From positions 186,001-250,000 of the forward strand of contig NC_003076.8 of assembly GCF_000001735.4 (NCBI RefSeq): DNA of 64,000 nt, in the 5' to 3' direction. This document shows positions 42,149 through 54,911 of this stretch, piece by piece. The notes beneath the pieces are model-generated. The model ran no database searches and was not told where the DNA came from. It saw only the letters and a program-made list of their open reading frames with translations. The number at the start of each line of letters is the position of its first letter. The stretch's first letter is position 1. Made by a program: the position numbers and the translations under genes. Origin of the DNA: Arabidopsis thaliana. Taxonomy: Eukaryota; Streptophyta; Magnoliopsida; Brassicales; Brassicaceae.

Positions 42149-43594
42149 CTAGTTCAGAAGCATCTGGTCGAAATGCCAAACTCCTGCAAAGACAGAACAA
42201 ATGTAAATAAGCTTTTAGAAATACCATTCAAGTCTGAGAACACTATCTCAATATAGGGTTTTGATTCGTACCGTGGCCTTTGCCGATCATCCTTAGCTGG
42301 GTGATGTAGTCTGAGATCTTCTTGATTGCTTCAATCTAGAAATAGTCCATAATATATTCTGAGTCAGAACATGTACAGATTATACAAGTCACTAGTTGTA
42401 ATCCGAACAAAGGCAAAAGAACTTTTACCTGCTCTCCCAGAAATTCACTCTCAACGAAATCAGCTAACTGGGGATCATTGTTCTCTGAGGCCACCTGTTT
42501 TGTTGGCCAAAAGTACGTGTTAGTTAGTATTAGGAAAATGACTATAAGTTTAATCTTTGATGATCAAATGGATAAGTTAGGGAACTTACTTTGTGAACGT
42601 TTAGAAGCTTCTCATTAGTGAGTTTCTCTAGAGACAGAGCCAACTCCATTGCTGAAAACAAAGATTAGTAAACTAATAAATATCTGTATCTTTAAAAAAA
42701 AAGAAAAGTTGTTATTTTAGGATTAAGATAGTGTATTTGCTTAAAGTTTTACCATATAAAGCATCTCCTTTTTCAGCATGTTCGAATTCTGAGATAGGTG
42801 AGACGATAGGGTGGAGTTTCACTCTTCCTCCTCTTTGGTTCTGTATAGAGACAACAAACCAACAATATGAATATTAACTAAGTGAATCACAAGTCTTTAT
42901 CAACTTTTCTAAAACAGAAAAGAAGGTAAAAATAGAAAACCTGGTACTCCATAAACTTCTCAGCATGCCCTCTCTCTTCCTCACTTGATTCCTTGAAAAA
43001 TCTGGTGATTATAAAAACTCATGTTTAGTATGGACATATATATCTCATTTTGAAGTATACGATCAAGATTATTATAAATAAGATTAAGATTAGAGTTAGA
43101 AGGTAATAATTACTTGGCTAGTCCCTTCATAGCAACGTTGTCTCTGTCAAAGTATGCGTACATTGAATGGTACACATAGGAGACGTTGTATTCCACACTG
43201 TAAATAGAAAGCAACCTCCTCCGTTAGATCTAATCTTTAAACATTTTCGTTTCTTTAATTAGACAGAAAAGAAAAGAGAAGCTTACTTGATTTGCTCATT
43301 AATGACTGCCTCGCTAGCGTCGGCAAACCTCTGGCGAGCGAGAGAGGCATGAGATGTGATTGGAATGGCCAGATCGGCTTTCTTCACCTCTTCGAAAGGC
43401 TGGAACACGACTCCGGTCATCGGCATGTTGTTTGTGTCCACCGTAGCCGCTGCAACGACCACTGCTCTGCCGCCGCCAACTTTCCTGGAGAAGCCGAGAG
43501 AAACCGACGGAGAAGCAGAGCCGTGAGGGAGTAGTGGCTTAGGAGACAGAGCGGGATTAGCGGCGGTGAAAGACGAGAGTGCGTTTGAGGCCAT
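42149..43594 (-). CDS. FER1: Plastid ferritin FER1
   Basis: The exons in transcript order are 43594-43287, 43197-43114, 43001-42941, 42840-42753, 42651-42590, 42494-42429, 42335-42272 and 42183-42149, giving 255 residues. A plastid transit peptide ([20 protein letters not shown], to about residue 50) precedes the plant extension peptide ([20 protein letters not shown]). The ferritin four-helix core follows: [39 protein letters not shown] (ferroxidase Glu, Glu and His) and the final [10 protein letters not shown]. The protein forms a 24-mer that oxidises and stores iron in the stroma. FER1 is the main iron- and stress-induced ferritin of leaves. The promoter carries the IDRS and a P1BS element (separate entries). 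Confidence 0.97.
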
Positions 43595-43685
43595 CGTTGG
43601 AAAATGTAGAAGAGGATAGTGTTGAGCCGCCTGAGATTTGTTGTAAGAGATGGTGATGATGATAAGAAAGAGGAAGGAGGAAGGG

Positions 43686-43693
43686 TTTATATA
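43686..43693 (-). promoter_or_regulatory. TATA box of FER1
   Basis: On the minus strand this reads TATATAAA, 92 bp before the ATG, between the IDRS and the leader. Confidence 0.7.
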
Positions 43694-43770
43694 AGAGGGA
43701 AAAGGCGTGTGGTCACCGTTGGATTGAGATCCACGTGGAGGGTGGATATGAAAGCCAGATGTAGGGGCGT

Positions 43771-43784
43771 GTGGCGGCCTCGTG
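43771..43784 (-). promoter_or_regulatory. Iron-dependent regulatory sequence (IDRS)
   Basis: The minus strand reads CACGAGGCCGCCAC, identical to the 14-bp IDRS known from the AtFER1 promoter, which represses the gene when iron is low. It sits about 75 bp upstream of the TATA box. Confidence 0.9.
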
Positions 43785-43813
43785 CTACATCCAATGGGAT
43801 AGTGTGAACGTGA

Positions 43814-43821
43814 GGATATTC
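43814..43821 (-). promoter_or_regulatory. P1BS (PHR1 binding site) upstream of FER1
   Basis: GGATATTC fits the palindromic GNATATNC consensus of PHR1/PHL1, which link phosphate starvation to FER1 expression. It is 30 bp upstream of the IDRS. Confidence 0.75.
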
Positions 43822-45074
43822 GATCCACGTTAACATCTCTCCAAATAAAGTTTGTCTGTTTCTCTGCTTTCTCTTTTATCCTCAGAATCTTTTTACCATT
43901 TCCGGTTCCTACTCTCGCGTTGCCACTTTCTTATTTCCTACTCGCTCTCTCCTATTTTTCGAAATGTATTTTTTAGAGTTGTAGATGATAACAAATACAA
44001 TTGTTTACTATAAAAAAAAAAAAAGAAAAGATGATAGCGTTTCCAACATAAGTTAGACGTGTAAAATCCTGTGACACATATTGACATAGGAAATCGGATA
44101 GAGATAAAAGTATTTCCATATTGTTTTTATAAAAAATCATCAAGCTACTAGAACATAAGATTGAGAATGGTCCAAACCCTTTAAGACTTTCCGTATTATG
44201 TGGCCTAATATTCATAATTTACAACAAAGAAGGAAAAATTCGTGGCTCTCTAGGATATTTGATGGAGACGGAAAACTGATATACAATTATACATAGGATA
44301 GAGTCGCGAGTAGCTCAACTCCACGTAATTTCCAGCTAAAGCGCGTGAGAGGTTCCAAATGGTTCCTTGTCTTTATCGGAGACAATTACACGTCGGAGTA
44401 AGTACATTGTGGGCCTCATTAGTAATGTCACGGCCCAAGTTAAAAAATCATATCAAATGGTTTTTCTAAAAAGTTGTAATGTTGGCAAGGACAAAAATTA
44501 AGCATTAAATAAAGTGTAGTTAGGCTTGGTTTTATTTTATTGGCTTGATTTGAATCGATTCGTATTACTCTGGAATGCACAAAGACAAGGGTAGGCTATA
44601 AAAGTGTTAAAGAGCTTAATAATATTTTCGACTGTAATTACAAATTTAGCTGAGGTTCGTCTAATAGACAAGTAAAATCATGGGAGGAATGGCAAAAAAA
44701 AAGGATTGATTGTAGTCTTTAATTTTACTCTGTTTTGTGCCATGTGGTTCTTCAGTTCCCAAGTTGTGTTGCACCTATTTAATCTGATTTTCATTGAAGG
44801 CCCAATAGATAGATAGTCAGTCCCAAGGAGGAGTGATAGGCAAGTACTTTTTTTTGTAATTTGTACAGTATAATGCTGCCTGCTTGCTTCAATAAATATA
44901 TTGGTGTTTATGTATTTGCCACATGTCATAAGTTAATTGGCTGCAGGAATAGTGCACAAATAACGAATCCAACGGTGCGAGAGTGGTGGGTTCCCAAAAT
45001 TCTTTCCCGGAAGAAAAAGAAAGAAAGTCGTCCTTCGTTTTCTCAAAATCTTCTCTATCCTTTCTCGAGAGAAT

Positions 45075-45994
45075 ATGGATCAGATCTTCAACAAGGTTGG
45101 ATCCTACTGGTTAGGCCAAAAGGCTAACAAGCAGTTTGACTCCGTCGGCAACGATCTCAACGTACGTCTTTTTTTGACCCATCCTATAGAATCTGATTCA
45201 TCTGTTTTCCTAATCGATTTTGATCTATTGACGTGGTTCCGATATAATCAACCACCTTTATCGTAATTTTGGTATCATGCAGTTGTACGAATGTTTTGAG
45301 TTCATTGTTAGGTAAATCACGTCACATAAGGAAGAACATCTAATTACCAAAACCATGATATCTTAAGAAATGATTCAAATATATGATCCTATAATGTCTT
45401 CTCTTCTTGCTCATGTGGTTAGATTATTTTGTTTGAAACTGTGATCTTTTCTAACATATAAAACAATGTTTTTGTTTATGCCAGTCGGTGTCAACGAGCA
45501 TTGAAGGAGGAACAAAATGGTTGGTCAACAAAATCAAAGGTTTGCTTTTTTTTATTCTTCTTCTGACTGCATCTTTCAATTTTTTGTTTTTTTGAAATTC
45601 CCCATTTGTCATCATGTTGACAGGGAAAATGCAGAAGCCGTTGCCTGAGTTACTAAAAGAATATGATTTGCCGATTGGAATCTTCCCGGGAGATGCTACA
45701 AACTACGAGTTCGATGAAGAGACAAAGAAACTAACCGTTTTGATCCCATCGATATGCGAAGTTGGATACAAGGATTCATCAGTGTTGAAGTTCACAACAA
45801 CAGTAACAGGACATCTTGAGAAAGGAAAGCTAACAGATGTGGAAGGAATCAAGACAAAAGTAATGATATGGGTAAAAGTGACAAGCATATCTACAGATGC
45901 ATCAAAGGTCTATTTCACTGCAGGAATGAAGAAGAGCAGAAGCAGAGATGCTTATGAGGTTCAAAGAAATGGTCTCCGAGTCGATAAATTCTAA
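45075..45994 (+). CDS. DUF538 family protein
   Basis: The exons are 45075-45161, 45485-45539 and 45624-45994, giving 170 residues. It has the DUF538 core: LPELLKEYDLPIGIFPGDAT, an acidic NYEFDEETKK, then a beta-rich half ending IKTKVMIWVKVTSISTDASK. The family is plant-specific with a mainly beta fold, and its biochemical role is not established. There is no signal peptide, unlike many DUF538 members, so this one is probably cytosolic. The start ATG at 45075 gives MDQIFNKVGSYWLG. Confidence 0.93.
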
Positions 45995-46881
45995 CACCTG
46001 TCTGTGTTCTGTCTGGTTCCAAAGTTTCAAGCTTTTCCATTTACGTTTTGGTTTTGATTTAAAGCCTCCTACTGTGAGTATACATCAACTTATTTATAAA
46101 TCTGATCATAACTTCAATATGGCCGGAGCAATTCTACTTTGTTCTTTTTTTTTTCCAATTGTAAAGAACTACTATTCGTGTGCTCAATGATTTGGTCTTA
46201 CAATTTTTTACTTGGGTTAATTTATGTTCTCTCATATATTCAAAATGAATTTGACACTCACACCAAAAAAAGTAGAAGCATGAGATGATAATCATTTTGA
46301 TGTACATTTAAAGAGGTAACTAAAGGTGTTTAAAAAAGTTTTTGTACATAAGTTAAAAGAATTGATTATGATAAGCCTAAAATATGGAACATTATTACTC
46401 TACTTTTGGCTTAACAGCATTTATAATAGTCAGATTTGAGAATAAATCACACTCGCAATTGAAGCGTGTTTGATCTCACATGCCCAAAAGAATCCATCCA
46501 TTTTTCTTTGCAAAAAACTGAATTAAAAAGAAGAAAAAAGGAGAAGTGTGAAATTTTTTAAAAGAAAGAAACAAAAGGATTTATTAAAAAAAAAAAAAAA
46601 GAGATGAAGACAGCTCGAGGGATGCAATAGAGCCAAGAGGAGGAGAAAGATGGGATCTGGTAAACAAAACACGTCAAAGTCAAATTACAAATTTATATTT
46701 TATAAAACAGATAACAACAACAAATTAAACTTTTATTAATCTCTCTCTGCCTCTACTCACTGGATCATCATAGCTCCAAACTTGTACCAGTCGCATCAAA
46801 GCAAGTTTTGGTGAAGAAGAAGAGACGAGGTCTTCCTCTTACTGTGGTGGTGACATTTTCTCTAAAAAGAAAGTCTCCGAT
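45995..46881. other. Spacer between the DUF538 gene and TBL35
   Basis: DUF538 3' UTR, an A-rich region (46545-46600) and the TBL35 promoter and leader. No gene seen. Confidence 0.4.
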
Positions 46882-48821
46882 ATGTCGCAGAGATGGAGTA
46901 GAAAGAAGAGTAGACTTCCATTAGCGGGTCTCCTCTTTATTCTCGTTGTCACCTTTATGATTCTCTTCAACGAGCGTAGCATTCAGCAGATCCATCACCA
47001 CGCCGCGAGTCACACTCAAAATCTCCGAGAACCTTCCACGTTCGATTTCGTCAAGCCTAATGTTCCTCGGATTAACTACTTGGGAGCTCATGGTACTGTT
47101 CTGATTTGATTTTTTTTTTCCGATTTTGAAGTGATTCGTGCTACTTTCTCTGCTGAAAGCATCACGAACTTACTAATTGGAGGATTCTGTTTTGAAAAAA
47201 ATGCAGAGGTTTTGGATAGATTCAGCAAATGCAACTCGACGAAAGAGTACAGTGGGAAGAAAATCGGATGGGTTGACCCGTTTGAAGACCACCCGGGTCA
47301 AGTAACAAAGGAGGAGCAGAAATGTGATGTCTTTTCTGGGAAATGGGTCTTTGATAATTCATCATCATACCCTTTACACAAGGAATCTCAGTGTCCTTAC
47401 ATGTCCGACCAGTTGGCTTGTCAGAAGCATGGTAGGAAGGATTTGGAGTATCAGCATTGGAGATGGCAACCTCATGCCTGCAACTTGAAGAGGTAAAAAA
47501 ACTTATGCTGCTTGTTTCATTTTTCCAAGTTTTTCTGTAAGAGTTATGTGTGTTGTGGATAACTGATTTGATCAAATGGAGAACATATGGATGAATAGTT
47601 TGTTATGACTTTGGGAGCTACTATTGTTTGCAAAGAACGGTAGAAACTGATGATTTAGGTGTTTACTGTGGTTATCATTTTATCTGGTAGATGGAATGCG
47701 ATAGAAATGTGGGAGAAGCTGAGAGGAAAGAGATTGATGTTTGTTGGAGACTCGTTAAACAGAGGCCAATGGATTTCAATGGTTTGTCTCTTACAGTCTG
47801 TCATTCCACGTGACAAGCAGTCTATGTCTCCTAACGCTCACCTCACCATTTTCAGGGCTGAGGTAATAAATACACTCTGAGTTTAACAACTTTTATGCCT
47901 TGAGTTTGACTCTTTGTTGTGGTTTTGGTGCAATTGGTTACTTTGGTGTGTATGTACCCGCAGGACTACAATGCCACAGTGGAGTTTCTCTGGGCACCGT
48001 TGCTCGTGGAGTCGAATTCTGATGACCCTGTTAATCACAGATTGAGCGAGCGGATTATCCGACCCGATTCTGTTCTTAAACATGCATCAAAGTGGCAACA
48101 TGCTGATATTCTAATCTTCAACACCTACTTATGGTGGAGACAAGACTCTGTCAAGCTCCGGTAATTATATATAGACATCATTTTATTCATCTTCAAAACC
48201 AAAAATTAACAATTGGTACTCATTGCATATTCGAACTAAAGATGGAGCAGTGAAGAAAAAGGGTCATGCGAGGAGGTGAAGAGCGCCGAGGGAATGGAGA
48301 TGGCAATGGATAGTTGGGGTGATTGGGTTGCTAACAATGTCGATCCAAACAAAAAGCGAGTTTTCTTCGTTACAATGTCTCCTACACATCAATGGTAACA
48401 AAAATACTTATCCCCTGTTCTCCATCAATATGATTGATTCTACTCTCTTTATTATTTTCGCATTAAAACCGAGCTGTTGTAACTGGTCAGGAGCCGAGAA
48501 TGGAACCCGGGAAGCGAAGGAAACTGCTACGGGGAGAAGAAACCAATAGAGGAAGAGAGTTATTGGGGAAGTGGGTCGGACATTCCGACAATGAGGATGG
48601 TGAAGAGAGTTTTGGAGAGATTGGGACCAAAGGTCTCAGTTATAAACATCACTCAGTTGTCTGAGTATCGAAAAGATGGTCATCCATCGGTGTACCGGAA
48701 ATTCTGGGAACCTCTAAATGAAGACCGGTTGAAAAACCCGGCATCGTATTCTGACTGTACTCATTGGTGTGTACCTGGAGTTCCTGATGTCTGGAATCAA
48801 TTGCTTTTCCATTTTTTGTGA
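46882..48821 (+). CDS. TBL35: Xylan O-acetyltransferase TBL35
   Basis: The exons are 46882-47092, 47207-47492, 47691-47862, 47964-48160, 48242-48394 and 48491-48821, giving 449 residues. It is a type II Golgi protein, with a short basic N terminus and one signal anchor ([18 protein letters not shown], about residues 14-31). The TBL domain starts with [18 protein letters not shown]. The catalytic GDS motif is in [14 protein letters not shown], and the DxxH motif in [19 protein letters not shown] near the C terminus. TBL34 and TBL35 add 3-O- and 2,3-di-O-acetyl groups to xylosyl residues of xylan in the Golgi. Confidence 0.95.
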
Positions 48822-49116
48822 AAATGAAATGAATATAACCTTACCTTGATGGCCGAATATCACCCATAAATTATATAACGGGGTGATTTTAGCTAGCTAT
48901 AAGGATCCAAATTTGTTACATCCCTTGCCTATAGTCAGGCGTCATGAGCTTAACTTAGCAAAATGTAAAGATTTTTTATTTTGTACGAAATTGATGTAGC
49001 AAAATGGGCTTTAATAGATACAATCAGCAGAGGGCTAGATTTATAAACAAAAACTTAAGAGAAATGGTGTTGTGAAAAAAAAAAAAAAAAGAGAAGAGGT
49101 GGTGTATGATTTATCT

Positions 49117-52100
49117 TCAGCATGAAGGTGATTTACAAGCACCGATTATAAATAGGACTCTTTGCCGAAGTTCATGGATGACCTGAAAATTGAGCAAACC
49201 AAGAAGGCTTAATACAATAGAACAATCTTTTTGAACCGAATACTTATAGAAAGAGGAAGTCGACGAGAACGAACGGATTTGGAAGAATAGAGCTTAGCCC
49301 ATGTTTGGATATGGGCACTGCGGGTTTTAAGGTGAGAAGAGTAGGCAGCTTCTGCGTTTATGAAGTAGACTGAGTTCTCTGTTGTCTCAGCAACCCACAT
49401 TTCGTTTGTCGCATCCTTTGCTCTTTTAATTAGATTGCAAAATCCGACCTGCCAAAAATTAAGCCCACAAAGCATATATTTTTCAAACAATAATTTCTCG
49501 GTGCATATTCTCTCAGTGTAAAACTAGACAAATATTAGAATTTGTACATACCACGGATCCAACCAAATTATGGCTGATGTGGGAAACAGAGCTATCATCC
49601 ATGAATGGGGTGCTGAAGCTTATAGCAAGAAGACTGTTTGAGATTTCCCCTGAATGTTGTGTGGATCCATCTGTCACAAACACCCACTGCTTCTTTTGTA
49701 GAACATCTGTGTATGCATCTCCAACATATACAACGTACGCAGCGATATCAAATTCACTGAAGGACATAATTAGAGATGATAGAGTATAGATTAGCAAAGT
49801 GCGGTAAATAGTGTTTTATAAAAAGCTTGGACTACTGAGATTAACCTTGACAGAGGAATTTCACCAAGATTTGACAAAGAGATTGGTTTACGAGGGTTGA
49901 AAAAAGGCCTGAAAACATCATCAGGGAAATTGAACAAATTAATGAGATAGATTCCAGTGTCTACTAAAGAAAACCACTTACTGAAAATTTTCAGAATCTT
50001 TTGGAGACAAAGGCTGCCATCTTGAGCTTGACCCTCTGGCATGTAAGTAAAGTGTTTCTGAATCTGAGTTCATTGGTACTAGCCCTTTCATTATGTATAT
50101 TTTCCCCTCCGTCAGCTCGGTTCTCTGTCACAGTAGTAGACAATGATAACTGTTTTAAGAATCTACAAGAAAAAAGTTGAACAAGCTAATCGATGATGCT
50201 CTTAATGCAACAGTACAGTGATGGTAACGATTTTTTGATATGCATTTCAGTCCATTCGAGGTCCACAGCAACTCTGACGAGCTTATATTTGGAACTCCCC
50301 GTTCCATATAAGCTCATATGGATAAGGTTCGTGTAAACTTATAAGCCATTAGAAAAATGCCTTCTTTTAAATTGTGCATGAAACATTCAGATTTAGGCAT
50401 TTGAATGTACCTGTCTCTCCGTGGGATCCCAGATTGTTACAATGCCTTCTTTTGGATTGTGCTCTCCTTCATTACTTAAGCTCGTCAGGCCAACAAGCCT
50501 AATCCTCATGAATGGGGTGACGTTCCTTTCACCTAAACCAGCGTCTTCCAGAGCTTTTGCCACTGATTTTTCCATCTGCATTTGCTTGGCTGCCTGAGGT
50601 TCAGATTGAAGCAGTTAATTACTGTAATCAATATATCAAGAAAAGGGAATTACTATTCTACCTCAAATTTTGCTTTATATGTAGTGAAAGATGTCAACTG
50701 CTCTAGGCTCATTTCAGCCATAAGAAGTTCAGGTTCAGCAGCCGTCTCTAACAGCTTAAAGACCTTGGCTCCTTCTTCGCTGTCAGTATCGTTTTGGCTG
50801 TGAACACCATTAATTCCTCTCTGGTACTCACACATAATACCCTCAACAAGAGCTGAGCGCCTACGGAAAATAGAAAAAGAAAGAAAGAAAAGTACGAATG
50901 AGAATAAACCATGAGGAACTGCAATCTTTGGCTCTTCTGTTGGCAAAACCATCCATATTCAGAAGGCCAGAAGCTTTTCTAATAAATACAAAGATTCTTT
51001 GTCTGTCCCAAAAACTACTTAGAACCCTAATATTGGTGTATGTAACAAATGTCTCTAGCTTTGATGAGTTAATCTGACACTTCTTAGAAAGTGATGTGCT
51101 AAATTGATCACATAAATGTTACTAAAAATTGCTACTCTACAGTTATAAGGAAACTTGCCTCTGATTATGCAGCTGTATAATTCTACTTTCTATTCTCTCT
51201 GATCGAACTATTGACTTCTTTTCACCTAACCTGTATACATCAAGAAAATATAATGCTTTGCGAGAAGTATAAGGAAGACCAAAGTGCATTAACAGGCACA
51301 CATTTATATTGACCTTTCCTTGTATAGGATGGGGTATATTCGTGTGATGCCAGCTAGCGTTTTAGGCACTGGACCCCCATTGCACTTGATACAGTTGAAA
51401 GCCAGAGGGACACCAATTTCTTTACCTTGAGGAAGAGATTAAGAACGATCAATAGAAAGATAATAATATGAAAGCAATAAGAACTCAGATGATGTAGTGA
51501 GGTCCACAGCATAAAGCTACTTACAGAAGCCTAGTCGGTCCGCCCAGTGAGCTCTGTATGTCCCATTAATATTCAACAACAAACAGATTGTACTTGAAAT
51601 CACTGCCTGAAAGTTTGGTTGAACGAAACTCTAAGAACAAACCAACCTGAGAAGATATCAGAAAATCTTATAAAATGCAAAGTCTAGGAAACCTCAAGTG
51701 GTGATGTTGGGGTAGCCCAGCCAGAAAGTCCTGCCCCGAGGATCTTCAGATAAGAGATAAGAACGTAAGCATGCTGCAAGTCAGTGATCTAACCAAAATC
51801 TGTGTTGCAAAACAAAGTATATCTTGCATGAATATAACTTACTCGAAGCTTCTGCCCCACAAACAATTTGCCAGCATTCAGCTGCTTGGTTAGCACGACA
51901 TCCAGAGCAGCATTCATCGAGTACCTGTGATTTAAAAAAAAATCCTATGGAAATGAGACAAGAAAACAGGTAACAGAACAGCAGTAGCAATTTCATACCA
52001 CCCATCAGTGAGTTCGACTTTCACATTGCTGCAATTATCAGAACAATGTGCTTCCTGAGAACCATTATCGGTCCTTGGATTAATAGCTGATATGCAGAGG

Positions 52101-54911
52101 ACCATCATTGAAGAAGCTGGAGCATCACCACTCAGAATCCTCTTGATTGCAGAGCAATGACCATGATTGACCTCTCTCTCATATCTATTAAGAAGATTAA
52201 CCATGTTAGACTTTGCATGAGTTTAAGTAACGAGTTGTGTTGTGAGACTGGGAAACCTGTATTTTAGTTCCTCAAGAACATTGGTGATTGTTAGAAAGTT
52301 TCCTCTGCATTTGGCTGGGTAGTATATGTCGTAGCATGCAAGTTTCCAGACTATCCACCTGTAGTGATTAGTAACCCACCTAGTGCATATGTAGTGATAG
52401 ATAAGTTAATAGATATAGACATCAAACTGTCTATCTAATAGAGTGACAATCACATGCAAGCTTCAAACGAACAGTCACACACTTTTTCTGATATAATAAA
52501 CATATAACACGGTTAACATTTCAAGGGACAGAGAAAGTACTTTCTGGATGCATGTTGTAAGGAAGCACCCGACTCAGCCAACATTTGAAGAAAAGTTTCA
52601 GCTCCAACCTTGTTTGAAGAAGACTCATCACAGAATACATATTTATCTGCATTACTTGATTTGATTCTTCTGACATGGTCTGGCACATAATCCATCTAAA
52701 ACCACCTCGTAAATGTGTTTGAGTGAATGAAGAAAAAATTTATGTAACGCAGGAACAGGTGAAAGGGACAAAAAGATTTTACCCTGGTCGTAGCTGTCGG
52801 ATGCATTCCAAAAAACTCCTTGATATATACTCTTGGAGACTTTTCTGGATATCTTGTAGAAAGTACCTTTTTGGAAGTAAGTGTATCACACGATACAACA
52901 GACAAACCTGATAATAGACAGGACACCAAAATTATAAATCTGAGAACCAACCAATTAGATTAACAAAAAATTAAAATTAAAATTAATCGTATATATTACC
53001 ACTTGAAGCTTGCTGAGCATTTTTCTTTAAAGGAGTTTTAAAGGATGAAATCCTTGGCCTTTTGAAAGGAGAAACGGAGACTGTCTTTCCCAGCCTTTTC
53101 TTTTGGGTACTGTCTTGTTTATTGTTTGCATAAGCTGTATCTCTGCGATTTGTTATATCAACAAGTGGCTGATCAGCAGGCCTTCCAAGTTGCCTAGCTC
53201 TTGGAATGAAACCGTTTCCCTTGGAATTATTCACTGCCATATCTGATGCTAAAGGCCTGTTATTTGATAGTCCATGTGTAGCAGGTTTACTGATATTCAG
53301 AGCACAATTGGTCTCATCAACAGCCGTATCAAATTTCTTGATCAAATTACCCCCTGAAGCTAGGTTCTCCAAGTTAACTGATCTAAATTGCTTTGAAGAT
53401 GAATGAAGAGGAGATACAAAACTATTTGACGTATGTTTGTTGCTTGTCTTTTCTTCATGAGCAATATAACCTGTGTTGACACTTCCATTGTTTATAGCAA
53501 TATCACTTAGCCTTTCATCTTTCTGTGGTGTAAAAAATTGATCACCTCCAGCTACATCATCAAAGAAAGACCCTAACTCAGGGTCACCAAGAAGGTTTCT
53601 GGCACGTTTCAACGCCTCAGCTGACACTGACAATGATTTTCCACCAGCAGTCTGAAACTTTGTTGGAGGCACCTTTAACGATGGATTTAAGATTTCAGAT
53701 CTCTTCCCAGATACATAATTCTCATATTGTCCTGGAGTTCCTGAATGATGCTTAACCACTGTAGCATCAAACTCCTCATGAGTTTTTAAACCGGACCACC
53801 CATGTTGCTGGAGGGAAGAAGACGACTGGTTCACATGGTTAAATCCATTCAAATCATCTTCTTCTAGTCCTAACAATGCCTTGGCTCTTGCTAAACCGGC
53901 AGAAGATACATTAACCTTTTTGTTGGAAGCTGTCTGAAAAAGACTGTTGGGAACACCAAACCCACTCTCCCTGGGAAGAACGTTGTCTACACAATCAAAA
54001 AGAATCTTATTAACAAATAAACTATGAAAAAATGTCACTTCTAATATTTATTCTCTAAACGAAGTAAGATGTGTGTTGATTAGTTCTTCACTATTCATCG
54101 TTTTATCTGATAACAACCAAACTCAAGAAACCTGGAAGTTGAACGGAGTAGCAGCACAAACAACAAGTTCATATGTAAATGCGCACACAGCTGGATATAA
54201 GACTTAAAAAAAGAGGAGATAAGAACACACCTGAGTCAATTATCATATCACTTCCTAGAATAGACAAAGGTTTGGCAATTGAAGACTCTTTCAAAGGGAC
54301 AGTTTTCCCCAAGGCCGTCCTGAACATTGGCATAGTTTCAGCTGTATCCACTTGTCTCGTTTGGGGAATTGAGCAATTTGTGTTCTGCAAATCTAAAAGT
54401 GTAGCCAAGAACATGGAACATTCAAAAGATTTTCAGGAACACATATTCACCAACATTAAGTAACAATTCAAGCGAATTCAGAAACAAATGACTAGTCAAG
54501 GGAATTCAATACTGTCACATAAAATACCTGAATAAGCAACATTCTCTGCTAAAATGGATTTGGCTTTAGCAATCGAAGACTCTTTAAGAACTACAGACTT
54601 CCCCAGCCCAGTCCTGAACATTGGGATTTCCCCAGGCATCGATTCTTCCCGTTCTATAAGCTTCGAGCATCCTTGAAGCATCAAATAATAATTCAATCTC
54701 CTTTGAGTCACATGACAAACACGATTCGACAAAGAAAAGGAAGATACGAAGAATCACCTTGGAGCAAGAGATCGGCCATGGAAGGTAGAGGAGCTGTCGA
54801 TTCGAGCGCCTTGGTTGGCGTAGAATCCGAGACGGACTGAAGAATCCGGCCAGCGACTTCCCACCGGAAACCATCGCCGCTGGAATCGGAAAATAAATGC
54901 CACGTCGACAT
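49117..54911 (-). CDS. BRCA2B: BRCA2 homolog, DNA repair mediator (BRCA2B)
   Basis: Twenty exons in transcript order: 54911-54758, 54671-54528, 54392-54231, 53986-53000, 52907-52783, 52695-52541, 52358-52257, 52184-51999, 51924-51843, 51788-51693, 51606-51525, 51425-51314, 51230-51159, 50860-50662, 50593-50411, 50124-49982, 49908-49846, 49756-49552, 49448-49275 and 49182-49117. These give 1163 residues. There are four BRC-like RAD51-binding repeats: MFRTGLGKSVVLKESS, MFRTALGKTVPLKESS, LFQTASNKKVNVSSAGLARA and FQTAGGKSLSVSAEALKRA. The helical and OB-fold DNA-binding region follows (WIVWKLACYDIYYPAK, then SYLKILGAGLSGW, NPRKPISLSNL). The protein loads RAD51 and DMC1 in homologous recombination and meiosis. 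Intron 13 (50861-51158) is GC-AG. If exon 19 is not spliced, the frame ends instead at 49209. The symbol follows AT5G01630 from memory. Confidence 0.92.

Larger units (their letters stand above)
43595..45074. other. Divergent spacer between FER1 and the DUF538 gene
   Basis: The first 250 bp are the FER1 promoter with its TATA box, IDRS and P1BS. The remaining 1.2 kb is AT-rich and ends with the promoter of the DUF538 gene. No gene seen. Confidence 0.5.
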
